A stretch of 44,632 nucleotides of DNA from Planctomycetota bacterium (GTDB taxonomy: Bacteria > Planctomycetota > Planctomycetia > Pirellulales > Pirellulaceae). A program made the position numbers and the translations under genes. Below are positions 1-9,014 of this stretch, in pieces. The stretch is taken from contig JAJRVM010000351.1 of NCBI GenBank assembly GCA_024277285.1, forward strand, positions 1-44,632. Reading direction: 5' to 3'. The notes under the pieces were generated by a model that had not been told where the DNA came from, did no database searches, and saw only the letters and a list, made by a program, of their open reading frames with translations. Every line of letters starts with the position of its first letter. Within the stretch, counting starts at the first letter, position 1.

Positions 1-152
1 GCAGGGTTGCAAGCGGCGGTCGAATCTGATGTTTCTTGGGTCGCGCAGAAGGCGGACACTTGGTTGGAAGGGAATCGAGCGCCGGTCTGTCCGGCACGCG
101 CGAGGTGGACACTTTGGTGGGACGCGGCGTGAGCGCGAATCGAGCCCACCGG

Positions 153-282
153 AATCAGACTGTCTGGTTCTTTGAGTCTTCGTTCTTGGCTCGGTGGCAA
201 TTAATGGTTTTCTGGAGGCCGGAGCCTGTTCATGCTCGGGATGGAATCCCAAGCTACAAGCCGGGATCAGACTGTCTGGCTC
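153..282. repeat. Two copies of a palindromic motif, 113 bp apart
   Basis: Copy 1 (153-170) and copy 2 (266-282) share atcagactgtctgg followed by t/c and tc. The core CAGAC-T-GTCTG is a perfect palindrome around a central T. In copy 1 the flanks (GAAT and GTTC) extend the pairing to about nine base pairs with one G-T wobble. It could be an operator-like site or part of a dispersed intergenic repeat; the sequence alone does not decide. Confidence 0.5.
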
Positions 283-302
283 CGCTGGGGAATAGCTCAA
301 CT

Positions 303-319
303 ACGGCATCGAATGCCGT
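303..319. repeat. Hairpin ACGGCA-N5-TGCCGT
   Basis: Six-base-pair perfect stem (303-308 with 314-319) around a five-base loop. The same stem architecture, one base pair longer, appears twice at 40459-40513, so this may be a stray member of a small palindromic repeat family. Confidence 0.4.
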
Positions 320-890
320 GCCACACCGCGTCGAGACTCTGGTAGGGGAGTAGACAATGCGATTACCGTTGGACGCTTGTGTGTGTTATTGGCTATTCCG
401 CATGTCGACGTACCTCGCATGCTATTGTTGTTTCCGCAGCGACTTATGGTGGCGAGCATTGTGGCGAATTCGCCTTGGCAAACTCGCAACAGTCGGGTCG
501 TATTGTGATACGGAGTGTTTTGGTTTTCAGAATCGATATGGGACACGTTGTAATTGAGAGTCACGTACTCGCAGTGCGAATGTGCTTCTGATTACGCCAT
601 ACAAATCGTCTTGCACCTTTAGCGCTCAGCAGCTAGTGCATTGCGGATGGAAACCGACGGTCGTTGGCGTATCCGGTTCTCGCGCGAACCTACTTGGCTA
701 TGGTCGTTGACCACGCTAGGCTAGAGGGGAGTTGTTTCTTGGCAAGGCAGACGGCGTTGAGCGTGCTGAGTGCAAGAGCTCGTTCCAGGTACCGGTTTTC
801 TTGTGACGCCTTGGCAAGCAGTGTTGTCGCGATCCCAAGGTGAATACGCCCCACATGGAGTCAGCCGTCTTGTCGCATCAGGAGTTGGAA

Positions 891-2051
891 ATGAGCAAAA
901 TACAGGCAGCAGTAATTGGATCGGGCTTTATCGGTCCGGTTCATATTGAGGCATTGCGTCGTGCCGGAGTTAACGTGGTGGGCATCCTGGACGCGGATAT
1001 TGAACGCACTCGAGAAGCCGCTTCACGGTTGCAGTTGGCTCGAGCATATCAGGACTTGGATGAGTTGCTGGCCGATCGTGATGTTGATAGTGTGCACATT
1101 GCCGTACCAAACCGGTTTCACTTTGAGATGGCCAAGCGAGCGTTGACGGCAGGCAAGCATGTCATGTGCGAGAAGCCGCTGGCGATGAACAGTGGCGAAT
1201 CATCGGAATTGGTAGAGCTGGCGGCACGGTCGGGCGTGGCTGCCGGCGTGAACTACAACCTGCGCTATTATCCAACTTGCGTCGAAGCGGCCGAGCAGAT
1301 GAGGGCCGGCGACGTAGGCAAATTGTTTCACGTGACGGGCAGCTACGTTCAAGATTGGCTATTTCACGACACCGATTTCAATTGGCGAGTGGTTGCTGAG
1401 GAGGGAGGCGCATTGCGTGCCGTCGCAGACATCGGCACGCATTGGCTTGACTTGATTCACGCGATCACTCAACTGGAAGTTGAAGCGGTGTGCGCCGACT
1501 TGAGTACGGTCTATCCCGTCAGGCAGCGTCCCGTGGGCGTCGTTGAGACATTCAGCGGCAAAGAAGCGGCGCGAGTGAAAACGGAGCCAATCGCCGTCGA
1601 TACGGAGGACTACGGTTGCGTGCTGTTGCGATTTGCTGGCGGCGCTCGAGGTTGCTTTTTCGTCTCACAAGTCACTGCGGGGCGCAAGAACTGCCTCCGG
1701 TTCGAGTTGGCGGGCGCGAAGCAAGCGATTGCATGGAACAGTGAGCTGCCAAACGAATTATGGATGGGGCAACGGGACGAGCCGAACCGATTACTGATGC
1801 GTGACCCCGCGCTCTTGGGCGAACGTGCGCGTCACTTCACCAGCTACCCAGGTGGGCACAACGAAGGGTTCGCCGATACTTTCAAGCAGTGTTTTAGAGA
1901 TTTTTACAACTATATCGCGGTGGGAGACTTCGCGGCCACGCCGACGTTTCCTACCTTCGCCGACGGTCACCGTGAGGTTGTGTTGTGCGAGGCGATTTTG
2001 AAGAGTCATCACGAGCAGCAGTGGATCAAGATTGAAAGGACCCCACAATGA
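891..2051 (+). CDS. Gfo/Idh/MocA family NAD(P)-dependent oxidoreductase
   Basis: Probable cytoplasmic sugar or inositol-type dehydrogenase of 386 residues. The N-terminal Rossmann fold is visible: the strand AAVIG leads into the glycine-rich GSGFIG nucleotide-binding loop near residue 10, and the family signature CEKPLAMN lies about 90 residues further on. A C-terminal alpha/beta substrate domain follows, with the family's usual H-x-x-D-type segment ([10 protein letters not shown]). Length matches the family. I chose ATG 891 because GGAG (881-884) sits seven bases upstream and the protein then begins directly at the Rossmann strand; a GTG at 840 in the same frame would add 17 residues with no domain value. 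Its stop overlaps the start of the downstream isomerase-like gene (ATGA), so the two are probably co-translated. Substrate cannot be read from the sequence. Confidence 0.93.
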   Translation: MSKIQAAVIGSGFIGPVHIEALRRAGVNVVGILDADIERTREAASRLQLARAYQDLDELLADRDVDSVHIAVPNRFHFEMAKRALTAGKHVMCEKPLAMNSGESSELVELAARSGVAAGVNYNLRYYPTCVEAAEQMRAGDVGKLFHVTGSYVQDWLFHDTDFNWRVVAEEGGALRAVADIGTHWLDLIHAITQLEVEAVCADLSTVYPVRQRPVGVVETFSGKEAARVKTEPIAVDTEDYGCVLLRFAGGARGCFFVSQVTAGRKNCLRFELAGAKQAIAWNSELPNELWMGQRDEPNRLLMRDPALLGERARHFTSYPGGHNEGFADTFKQCFRDFYNYIAVGDFAATPTFPTFADGHREVVLCEAILKSHHEQQWIKIERTPQ

Positions 2052-2971
2052 AACTCGGATTTGTTAGCGCGATTCTCCCCGATCTGTCACTTGAGGAATT
2101 GGTCGGATTTGCCGCAACGGAAGGATTCGATTGTATCGAATTGATGTGTTGGCCACCAAGCAAGGTGGAACGACGTTACGCCGGCATCACACACGTTAAC
2201 GCCGTCGATTTCGGGCGCGACGATGCAAAGAAAGTCACCGATCTTTTTGGCGAAGCAGGGGTCGAGATCAGCGGATTGGGATACTACCCCAACCCGCTAG
2301 CCCCGGACGAGGAAGAGGCGGACACGTACGTCGAGCATATCAAGAAAGTGATCGTCGCGTCCGAATTGTTAGGCGTCAAGCAAATGAACACGTTTGTCGG
2401 GCGAGATTGGACCAAGTCCGTAGACGATAATTGGCCACGGTTTCTTGCCACATGGAAGCCGATCATTCAGTTTGCTGCCGATCATGGTGTCCGCATCGGA
2501 ATTGAAAACTGTCCGATGCTGTTCTCGGATGACGAATGGCCGGGCGGCAAGAATCTGGCAACCTCGCCCGCGATTTGGCGCCGGATGTTTGAAGATATTC
2601 CCAGTCCGAACTTTGGATTGAATTATGATCCGTCACACATGGTGTGGCAGCACATGGATTACCTGGCACCGATGCGCGAGTTCGCTGATCGCATTCACCA
2701 TGCGCATGCCAAGGATGTGCGACTTGACATTCACAAGCTGAACGACGTGGGAATACTCGCGTTGCCAACGGCTTATCACACACCCAAGTTACCTGGCATG
2801 GGCGAAGTTGATTGGGGCAAGTTCTGTTCCGTGCTCGGGGACACCGGCTACCGCGGTCCTGTTTGCGTGGAAGTGGAAGACCGCACGTTCGAGGATTCGC
2901 TGGAACGTCGCAAATTGTCGTTGCGTCAAAGCCTCACGTACCTGCGGAACTTTATTCCGGCTAGTCGTTGA
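2048..2971 (+). CDS. Sugar phosphate isomerase/epimerase (xylose isomerase-like TIM barrel)
   Basis: A 307-residue AP endonuclease family 2/xylose isomerase-like TIM barrel, the usual partner of Gfo/Idh/MocA dehydrogenases in sugar or polyol catabolism. Likely metal-site residues occur in the expected order at strand ends: Glu in GIENCP, Asp/His in NYDPSH, His in HAHAKD and Glu in CVEVED near the C-terminus. The protein starts directly on the first barrel strand ([12 protein letters not shown]). A ribosome-binding site AAAGGA lies at 2036-2041, and the ATG overlaps the upstream stop codon, indicating translational coupling. No signal peptide is visible, so it should act in the cytoplasm. The exact substrate is unknown. 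Confidence 0.92.
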   Translation: MKLGFVSAILPDLSLEELVGFAATEGFDCIELMCWPPSKVERRYAGITHVNAVDFGRDDAKKVTDLFGEAGVEISGLGYYPNPLAPDEEEADTYVEHIKKVIVASELLGVKQMNTFVGRDWTKSVDDNWPRFLATWKPIIQFAADHGVRIGIENCPMLFSDDEWPGGKNLATSPAIWRRMFEDIPSPNFGLNYDPSHMVWQHMDYLAPMREFADRIHHAHAKDVRLDIHKLNDVGILALPTAYHTPKLPGMGEVDWGKFCSVLGDTGYRGPVCVEVEDRTFEDSLERRKLSLRQSLTYLRNFIPASR

Positions 2972-3113
2972 GTCGCAGCTGTTGACGCGATGGAGAACTC
3001 GGTTCCGTGCGTTTCTGATCGGCGTTTCGGGTCGCCACCACTGTTCTTGTTACGAAGCAGTGCCCGAAAGGACAATGTGGAGATAGGACAATGTGCCGAT
3101 GGCGGCGCGCCGA

Positions 3114-3344
3114 TCATTTTCTGCTCTGACCTGCGCGAATGCGTTGCAAATGAGCGGCATAGAGCTGTGCCAACTTGCCTTGGCCAGCTTGTTGAAATCG
3201 TTCAATTCCTCGTTCAAACATCTGCATGCAGTATTTACTTGGCCGGCTGCCGCGCATCTGCGGGATCATCTTTCCAGCCATTGCCGGAACGATCTGGATG
3301 CTGTGGCCACAGGCCGGGCAGTTGCTCTGTCGTGACATTGCCAT
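3114..3344 (-). CDS. Small conserved-looking protein with CPxCGH motif
   Basis: Possible 76-residue protein (74 if it starts at the second ATG, 3338), on the same strand as gamma-glutamyltransferase and 106 bases downstream of its stop. The N-terminus carries CPACGH, a zinc-knuckle-like half motif, followed by two predicted amphipathic helices rich in Gln, Arg and Ala. Composition and codon use look protein-like, unlike nearby antisense frames. Against it: no clear Shine-Dalgarno sequence upstream, and only one CxxC pair plus a lone later Cys. I do not recognise a family. Confidence 0.42.
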   Translation of the reverse strand: MAMSRQSNCPACGHSIQIVPAMAGKMIPQMRGSRPSKYCMQMFERGIERFQQAGQGKLAQLYAAHLQRIRAGQSRK

Positions 3345-3450
3345 TCCGGTTCTTGAAGGCAGCGGAGGTGATCATGCGTTTGGGTCGTGTGTGTGGGCCT
3401 TGGCAGTACGGTTAAGCTTCGACGAACTCGCAATTCTCAATACGTGGCTC

Positions 3451-5157
3451 TCAATACCCGCCAGCCTGGCCATCCTTTCGCGATTCGCTGGCACCATAGT
3501 AAACATCCTGCTCGGCGTCGTATCGAATAGCCTGATAACCGCCAAAGATGCCGAGTGCGTAGCGAAGCTCATGGCCCATCTTCAGCAGCTCCCTGATCGA
3601 CTCATAAGGAAAGCCCGATTCCAGCTGGACAACGCCCCCATCACGCATTCGTTGGCCAGTTGGCTGCGACGATCCGGAATGGACGATGCGTGGTGCGTCG
3701 CCGGCCTCTTGGAGGTTCATTCCGAAATCGACCAGGTTCATCACGATTTGCGCGTGCGCTTGTGGCTGGGTCGCGCCACCCATGACTCCGAAGCTGATCA
3801 ACGGTTTACCATCTTTCGTTATGAATGCTGGAATGATCGTATGGAAGGGACGCTTGCCAGGCGCATAGGTGTTGAAGCGACCTTCCGTCAAGTCAAACAG
3901 CTCGCCACGGTTCTGCAGGCAAAACCCCAACCCGTCAGGGCAGAGTCCCGAGCCGAAACCGCGGTAGTTGCTTTGGATCAATGAAACCATATTGCGATCG
4001 TTGTCTGCAACCGTGAGATAGATCGTGTCGCCGCTTTCAAGTGATGGGTTACCGGCGTCATAGCGCCGTGCAGCGCGGTCGACGCGAATCAGCTTGCGGC
4101 GCTCGGCGGCATAGGTCTTTGAGATCAGCTCCGCGACGGGCAATTTGTGAAATTCGGGATCCGCATAGAAACGGGCGCGGTCCTCGAAAGCGAGTTTCTT
4201 GGCTTCGACGAAATAATGCATATGCTCGACACTTCCAAACCCAGCTCCGGCAATGTCATAGCCCTCCAGGATGTTCAAAATTTGCAACGCCGCGATTCCC
4301 TGGCCGTTGGGAGGCAATTCCCACACGTCGTAACCACGATAGTTGGTCGAGACAGGTTCAACCCAGGTCGAATGATGGTCGGCCAAGTCGGCGTAACTCA
4401 AGAAGCCGTTTTCGCGTTGCATGAACTGATCGATCCGTTTGGCAATGTCACCCTTGTAGAATGCGTCGCGCCCCTGCTCAGCAATCAGCGTCAGGGTTCT
4501 TGCTAATGCCCGATTGTGGAAAACCTCCCCTTTGCCAGGCGCGTGCCCGCCCGGCATGAACGTTTGTTTAAACCCGGCGTAGTCGCGGAATACTCGAGCG
4601 CCTCGTTGCCAATGCGACGCGATGACCTCTGAAACGGGAAAGCCGTCGCGCGCGTATTCGATGGCGGGCGCCAGAATCTGTTCCATGGGGAGCGTGCCAA
4701 ACCGCTCGTGCAACGTAAACCAACCGTCCACACAACCAGGCACGGAAACGGGTAACGGCCCGTACTTGGGAATCGACGTTAGCTTGCGGCGCCGAAACTC
4801 GTCGAGCGTAAGCGTCTTGGGAGAGCGTCCACTGGCATTGAGCCCGTAGAGCTTGCCGGTCTTGGCATCCCAAACGATGGCGAACAGATCGCCGCCGATC
4901 CCACAACTGGTCGGCTCCATGAGTCCGAGCGCCGCATTGGCCGCGATCGCTGCATCGACAGCATTACCGCCACGGCGCATTGTTTCGAGGGCGACTTGTG
5001 TGGCCAACGGTTGGCTGGTTGCGGCCATTGCATGCGCGGCGATTACTTCCGAACGAGTTGCAAATGCACGTCCCGTCTCCCGGTCCTCGGCCAACGTTGC
5101 ACGACAAATCAGCAACACCAGAAAAAGGGGTAGCAGCCTGTTGCGATAAGACTCCAT
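3451..5157 (-). CDS. ggt: Gamma-glutamyltransferase (glutathione hydrolase), exported
   Basis: An Ntn-hydrolase of 568 residues that cleaves or transfers gamma-glutamyl groups from glutathione-like substrates in the periplasm. A signal peptide is clear (residues 1-24, hydrophobic LLPLFLVLLIC ending before AEDR). The large-subunit signature GGNAVDAAIA (64-73) and TSCGIGGD (83-90) are present. The expected self-cleavage point and nucleophile is Thr378 in SGDTIYLTVAD, aligning with the catalytic Thr of the small subunit; the usual Thr-His-Tyr context is changed to Thr-Ile-Tyr. The small subunit shows the GSG motif and ends in the standard GASESRKDGQAGGY-type tail. A strong GGAGG (5165-5169) precedes ATG 5157. 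The family normally autoprocesses into two chains. Confidence 0.95.
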   Translation of the reverse strand: MESYRNRLLPLFLVLLICRATLAEDRETGRAFATRSEVIAAHAMAATSQPLATQVALETMRRGGNAVDAAIAANAALGLMEPTSCGIGGDLFAIVWDAKTGKLYGLNASGRSPKTLTLDEFRRRKLTSIPKYGPLPVSVPGCVDGWFTLHERFGTLPMEQILAPAIEYARDGFPVSEVIASHWQRGARVFRDYAGFKQTFMPGGHAPGKGEVFHNRALARTLTLIAEQGRDAFYKGDIAKRIDQFMQRENGFLSYADLADHHSTWVEPVSTNYRGYDVWELPPNGQGIAALQILNILEGYDIAGAGFGSVEHMHYFVEAKKLAFEDRARFYADPEFHKLPVAELISKTYAAERRKLIRVDRAARRYDAGNPSLESGDTIYLTVADNDRNMVSLIQSNYRGFGSGLCPDGLGFCLQNRGELFDLTEGRFNTYAPGKRPFHTIIPAFITKDGKPLISFGVMGGATQPQAHAQIVMNLVDFGMNLQEAGDAPRIVHSGSSQPTGQRMRDGGVVQLESGFPYESIRELLKMGHELRYALGIFGGYQAIRYDAEQDVYYGASESRKDGQAGGY

Positions 5158-5987
5158 GAAAGATCCTCCGGTATTTGGATGTGCGCCTGTTCGTTCGGTT
5201 TCTTGTGCTGCGACAAATTTGCGGGCCCTGTTGCACGGCTCCGAGAATCACGACGTTGGGTGACGTGATCAGAGAAAAACCTGGCTGCGTATTGAGCGTG
5301 CGATCTTGCACTTTCATCGGACTGGCCGCCCGCAGCCAAAGCGATTCTAACACGTACGTTTGTGCTCGGAAAACGATTTGGCGCCATCGGTGTCGGCTGC
5401 AAACCCTTTCAGGAGAAGCTCCCCAACGCGCGAAGGAAAGCCTTGGTTCGTGTCATCGGCGTTTCCGTTGTCAGTGGGGGCTGACGCCTGGGCCAGTCCG
5501 AGTGTCTTGCCCAGATACGACCTCGGACCCAGGGCAAGGCGGGCACGGCTGTCGTACCGTGGGCACGCAGTTGGGGGGGGAGCCATGCCACCGGTCAGTT
5601 GTTTGGGTGGTCTTGGTTGACTTTGCTGGTTGTGTTGGCCGCCACCGAGCGATTTCACACCGCAAATGCGTCTGAATGCTCGCATCCAAGCACAGACGTG
5701 GGACGCTATGGACGATATATAGCTTTCAGGGTCGCAACAGATGTGCCGGCCGACGCGAGTTGCACAAGGTCGACCAAGTGTCCCTGAGGTGGGGGGACGG
5801 CGAATTCCACCTCCCACGGCGAACTTGCCTTGGGGACTCGCGGCTCGTGGACCGAACGTTGGTGAGCAAGCACGCTCAAGAGGGACGCCCGCTGTGGAGT
5901 TATGCCGCATGAGTTGGTGGTCTCGGAAAGTTCGCCGCGTTCGTAACGAAGGCCGTAACGAAGGTATGGACTGGGGAGAATCAAGGC
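5158..5987. other. 830-bp stretch without a convincing gene
   Basis: Open frames exist on both strands (up to 187 codons, minus strand 5347-5910), but they are Pro/Arg/Ser-rich, mutually overlapping and show no motifs, so I regard them as chance. Visible features are a run of eight G near 5571-5580 and a perfect 12-bp tandem repeat (cgtaacgaaggc/t) at 5942-5965, just upstream of the next gene's ribosome-binding site. The stretch separates divergent genes and should hold promoters for both. Confidence 0.5.
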
Positions 5988-6458
5988 GTGGTGAAGAAAC
6001 CGTTTCAAAACTACCTGTCGAGTGTCCTTATCGTGTTGGCGCTTACCGCTCTCGGCAGCGCGTCCGAACCGTCTCGTGGTTCCCACAGTCTGAACTGGGA
6101 GCAAGATATTCGGAGTGCATGGCAGTTGGCAGTCAAAGCGGATCGACCAATGCTCGTCTTCCTGACCATGGATGACTGCATCTATTGCAAGAAGATGAAG
6201 AGGACAACGTTGCGCGATCGGCAAGTTGTCAGGGACCTGCAGAGCCAATTCGTTTCAGTCACGCTCAACGTCAAAGATGCCCCCGATCTTGTGAAGTTGT
6301 TGAAGGTGAAGTCTTTTCCCACGACGGTCATCATTGAGACCAACGGGGATGTGGTCGAGTCGATTGCTGGTTTTCAGTCGGTCAAGCAACTTCGCGAGCG
6401 GTTGCACAAGACGCTGCGGCAAGTGGCTCAGCAGCGCGGCGCGGCGCGGCGTCGCTAA
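5988..6458 (+). CDS. Exported thioredoxin-fold protein (CxxC)
   Basis: 156-residue thioredoxin-like protein. A signal peptide spans roughly residues 1-27 (VLIVLALTALGSAS). The mature part opens with W-x-x-D-x-x-A-W-x-L-A and then a thioredoxin active-site-like DDCIYCKKM, where the CxxC dithiol sits after a beta strand (MLVFLTMD), resembling DUF255/thioredoxin_7 proteins. A cis-Pro loop is present in VKSFPTTVI. The C-terminus is strongly basic (QQRGAARRR). It probably acts as a periplasmic thiol-disulfide reductase or metal/heme-handling factor. The start is GTG 5988 (or GTG 5991) with GGGGAGA at 5973-5979. Confidence 0.82.
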   Translation: MVKKPFQNYLSSVLIVLALTALGSASEPSRGSHSLNWEQDIRSAWQLAVKADRPMLVFLTMDDCIYCKKMKRTTLRDRQVVRDLQSQFVSVTLNVKDAPDLVKLLKVKSFPTTVIIETNGDVVESIAGFQSVKQLRERLHKTLRQVAQQRGAARRR

Positions 6459-6742
6459 CCGGGGTGCCGCCCGAGGGGGAAACGCCGCGAGTAACGGTCG
6501 TTACTGCGTGCGCCGACCGCCTGAAATTGTTGCGAAACGTTGCCAAGCAGGACGCTACCAAGCCCACCGGTTGTGCACAGCTCGAGCGTAATCCGGGCAG
6601 AAGATGGATCGGCTTCCGGCCGGTCCAACCTCTGGAGTGCTACGCGGCGGTGTGTTGTGGGGGTGACCGTTTGCGGCTAAGAGGCTACGATAAATACGTT
6701 CACGATCCAGCACCGTTTAAGGGAAATAGTGGGAGTGTTACG

Positions 6743-6934
6743 ATGACTTGCGTTCACTTGCGAAAGCTGTATGAGCTGTGCCAAACCCATGAGCTGAGAT
6801 TGGGAAGTGCTGACTTGATTCACATTGTCTGTCACGAGTGTGGCGAAAAGGACGTCTGCCCGTCCGGGCTCATGGAGGAGTTACCGGAAGAAAAAGGGAG
6901 CGGCGAGTCTTCGCAACAGCAGGATTCCGCATGA
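6743..6934 (+). CDS. Small cysteine-rich protein (63 aa)
   Basis: A short, possibly metal-binding protein beginning MTCVHLRKLYELCQ. It has Cys at about residues 3 and 13, a CxxC pair in VCHECGEKD and another Cys soon after (VCPS), followed by an acidic, Gln/Ser-rich tail. GGGAG at 6731-6735 is seven bases before ATG 6743, which is why I reject the longer frame opening at 6464. The stop overlaps the ATG of the HAD phosphatase (ATGA), so it is probably the first gene of a coupled pair. The function is unknown; the Cys arrangement suggests a zinc-ribbon-like fold. I believe similar short proteins occur in other planctomycetes, but cannot check here. Confidence 0.7.
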   Translation: MTCVHLRKLYELCQTHELRLGSADLIHIVCHECGEKDVCPSGLMEELPEEKGSGESSQQQDSA

Positions 6935-7608
6935 CCCATTCCGCCGATCGCCTGGGCGTGATTTTCGACGTGGATGGCGTGCTGGTCGATTCCTATACCG
7001 CTCACTTTCACAGCTGGTTAGCGCTGGCCGACGAGTGTGGTTGTCACCGGATGACGGAAGACGAGTTTCGCGCGACATTCGGGCGAACTTCGCGCGAGAC
7101 GATCGCTCGACTCTGGCCTGCGGAGCCGATGGCCACAGACGCGATTGCGGAGTTGGATGATCGGAAGGAAGAGCTTTTTCGCGACATGCTGCGCGCCCAC
7201 TTTCAACCAATACCGGGTGCGGCTGATCTGATCGCAATGCTCAAAGCGGCTGGTTTTGCGCTTGCCGCCGGCTCGTCGGGGCCGCCCGACAATGTAAACC
7301 TGGTGCTCGAACAATTGCAGTGCCGCGAGCTGTTTGACGCGGTTGTTACTGGCACGGACGTCGCCCACGGCAAGCCGGATCCGGAAGTCTTCGTGCGCTG
7401 CGCCGACCTTCTTGAACTGCTCCCCGCACGGTGTGCGGTGATTGAAGATGCGGTCGTTGGCGTGGAGGCGGCCAATCGTGCCGGATGCACGAGTATCGCG
7501 TTGGTCGTCGAGCCTCGCGAGATCCATCCGTTTCGGCACGCGAATCACATTGTGCGCGAACTGAGCACCCTGTCGCCTGACGTGATCAAGCGTTGGTTGG
7601 CGAGTTGA
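6931..7608 (+). CDS. HAD superfamily hydrolase (beta-phosphoglucomutase-like)
   Basis: 225-residue haloacid dehalogenase-type phosphatase or phosphomutase with all four motifs: motif I FDVDGVLVDS at the N-terminus (Asp nucleophile and acid/base Asp), motif II Ser in AAGSSGPPDN, motif III Lys in HGKPDPEVF, and motif IV Asp in VIEDAVVGVEAANRAG. A helical cap lies between motif I and II (subfamily IA). Known relatives act on small phosphorylated sugars such as beta-glucose-1-phosphate or phosphoglycolate; the substrate here is not evident. Cytoplasmic. I chose ATG 6931, which overlaps the upstream stop; the longer frame from 6838 only reads through the small Cys-rich gene. Confidence 0.92.
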   Translation: MTHSADRLGVIFDVDGVLVDSYTAHFHSWLALADECGCHRMTEDEFRATFGRTSRETIARLWPAEPMATDAIAELDDRKEELFRDMLRAHFQPIPGAADLIAMLKAAGFALAAGSSGPPDNVNLVLEQLQCRELFDAVVTGTDVAHGKPDPEVFVRCADLLELLPARCAVIEDAVVGVEAANRAGCTSIALVVEPREIHPFRHANHIVRELSTLSPDVIKRWLAS

Positions 7609-7620
7609 AGCGGTTTCAAC
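7604..7620 (+). terminator. Weak hairpin at the 3' end of the HAD gene
   Basis: Six-base-pair stem GTTGAA/TTCAAC around a five-base loop, overlapping the stop codon. There is no following T-run, so it may be a weak terminator or mRNA 3'-end stabiliser only. Confidence 0.25.
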
Positions 7621-9014
7621 TGCCGGACTACTTCTTGTTGGCCGGTCCATTCCTTGTCCAGTTGTCGGATTTTGCTTCAAACGCGGTAACCGTTCACGAG
7701 TGCTAGGTCCCGACTTATCTGACCGAGTTTTCGCGCGATTAGCTCGAAGCATGGCAAACGGCCACCTGATCGGAAGACGTTCCATCGCGCGCTGTTTTTT
7801 GCCCGTCATCTTCTTTGCCTTTTTCTCCCGTTGCACTCATGGACGACGCGTCTGGTGGTGCTCCTTGGGGGGCAAAGAAAATGATGGGCAAAAAAGAACA
7901 GAACGGTCCATGCGCTTCTTGCCCGTGGCATTGCTGCCCTCGGCTGCTAGCTGCTTGCGCGCGGCACCTCATCGGCCCTCTACGCGCAGAACCAAGACGG
8001 GATCAACAACTCCACCAGCGAAGGCCGACTTACTAGCAGCCCAGGCGGGGTTCAAGAGATAGTCGCAATGGGCGAGGTTACGCTGGACAAGCAACTTGAG
8101 ACTTTGGACGCCTATTCGGGTCAGCCAGTCTAAGACGTAGCACACGAGGATTCACACTTCACGAAGAAAACGAACCGCAGAAGGCCGAAGGAAACAAGCC
8201 AATACCGACCTGCCCATACCGATTCGGAAGTGAGCTACAACATGGAAGCTGCGACATTGCATTGACCTGTCAACGGCAATTTGTCCCAGTACCATCACAG
8301 CAGGCCGCTCTTCCTTCTGCACTCCTTGCTCGACATTCGATATTCCGAGGTTTTCTGATCGCTGTGACAAGATCGCGTGAACGGCTACCAAACGCGCAAC
8401 AACATCTACCTGCCCTTCCAAATTGCTCGGCGAAAATACGGCTCGCCGGGCCGTTCCTTGGCGTCTGTTTCCTGAACTATCGCGTCTGTTTAGCGATTGC
8501 GACAACTGACCGAGGTAGGAATCGCCACGGCAGGGTTCGCCGCGCACGGGGCGGGCCTGACAAGCCAAGGCACAACTGCCACGCTTCCATCGGAGCCCCG
8601 CCGAAGGCGGTGGTGTGGGAGAGAGGGAGGCACGGCGCGCTGCCTTGTTGCTAGTTTGGTAGATTTTATTGCACCCACCGCACAAGGTGGCTGAGGTGAT
8701 TGACCGGACCGCAAATTCGAGGGTAACTCTCAGTGCAAACGGTCGAAATGCTGCGAAAAACCAAAGAAGTGTCGCTCGGCCACGATATAGATATACTGTA
8801 ATCGTCTACGGCCGAGGATTCGAGGGAGGCATATCTTGCCGATCCCTTCGCCGAGTCCGACGACAACCTGGCCGAAGGCGCGTTTCCTGAACAAACACAG
8901 TTCCTTCACTGATCGTTTGCCGTGCCGTCTGTTTTTGGCCAGACACGGTGATGCTTTGTCGCGAGAACTTGGCGGCAGCGTCGTTCAGGGACATCCCGGA
9001 GCGGTTATCAAAAA
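7609..9014. other. 1.4-kb stretch without a convincing gene
   Basis: No frame here has a recognisable motif, start signal or sensible composition. The longest (minus strand 8152-8685, 177 codons) is Arg/Ser/Ala-rich and opposed by other open frames. Visible structure is a 25-bp inverted repeat at 7795-7895 and a small GC hairpin near 8593-8605 (ccgcc-gaa-ggcgg). Near 8785-8797 there is an AT-rich patch with TATACT that could be a -10 box, but no good -35. Sequence 8060-8690 could be the eroded remnant of a former gene; I cannot show it. Confidence 0.45.
7795..7895. repeat. Long inverted repeat (25-bp arms, 51-bp loop)
   Basis: Left arm 7795-7819 (a T-run followed by gcccgtcatcttctttgcc) is the reverse complement of right arm 7871-7895 with only two mismatches (23 of 25 match). 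The arms would form a very stable stem in RNA or a cruciform in DNA. Ending in T-run/A-run edges, it could work as a bidirectional terminator, or be a planctomycete dispersed palindromic element or MITE-like remnant. Confidence 0.75.

Larger units (their letters stand above)
1..890. other. Gene-less leading stretch with short repeats
   Basis: I see no convincing gene here. The open frames in this stretch are short, rich in Arg/Cys/Ser and overlap one another on both strands. What it does contain is a palindromic motif (CAGAC-T-GTCTG) present twice, a hairpin at 303-319, and loosely repeated words such as ggacactt-ggt (54-67 and 107-120) and gaatcgag (72-79 and 137-144). This looks like degenerate intergenic repeat DNA. 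The promoter of the downstream oxidoreductase must lie near its right end, but I cannot point to clear -35/-10 boxes. Confidence 0.5.

Noticed and set aside
3226..3984. 252-codon plus-strand frame
   Set aside because: Runs antisense over the end of gamma-glutamyltransferase, whose motifs are unmistakable.
5347..5910. 187-codon minus-strand frame as a gene
   Set aside because: Pro/Arg/Gly/Ser-rich with no motif; competing frames on both strands.
8152..8685. 177-codon minus-strand frame as a gene
   Set aside because: Low-complexity Arg/Ser/Ala composition, no start signal, opposed by another open frame; at most the shadow of a dead gene.
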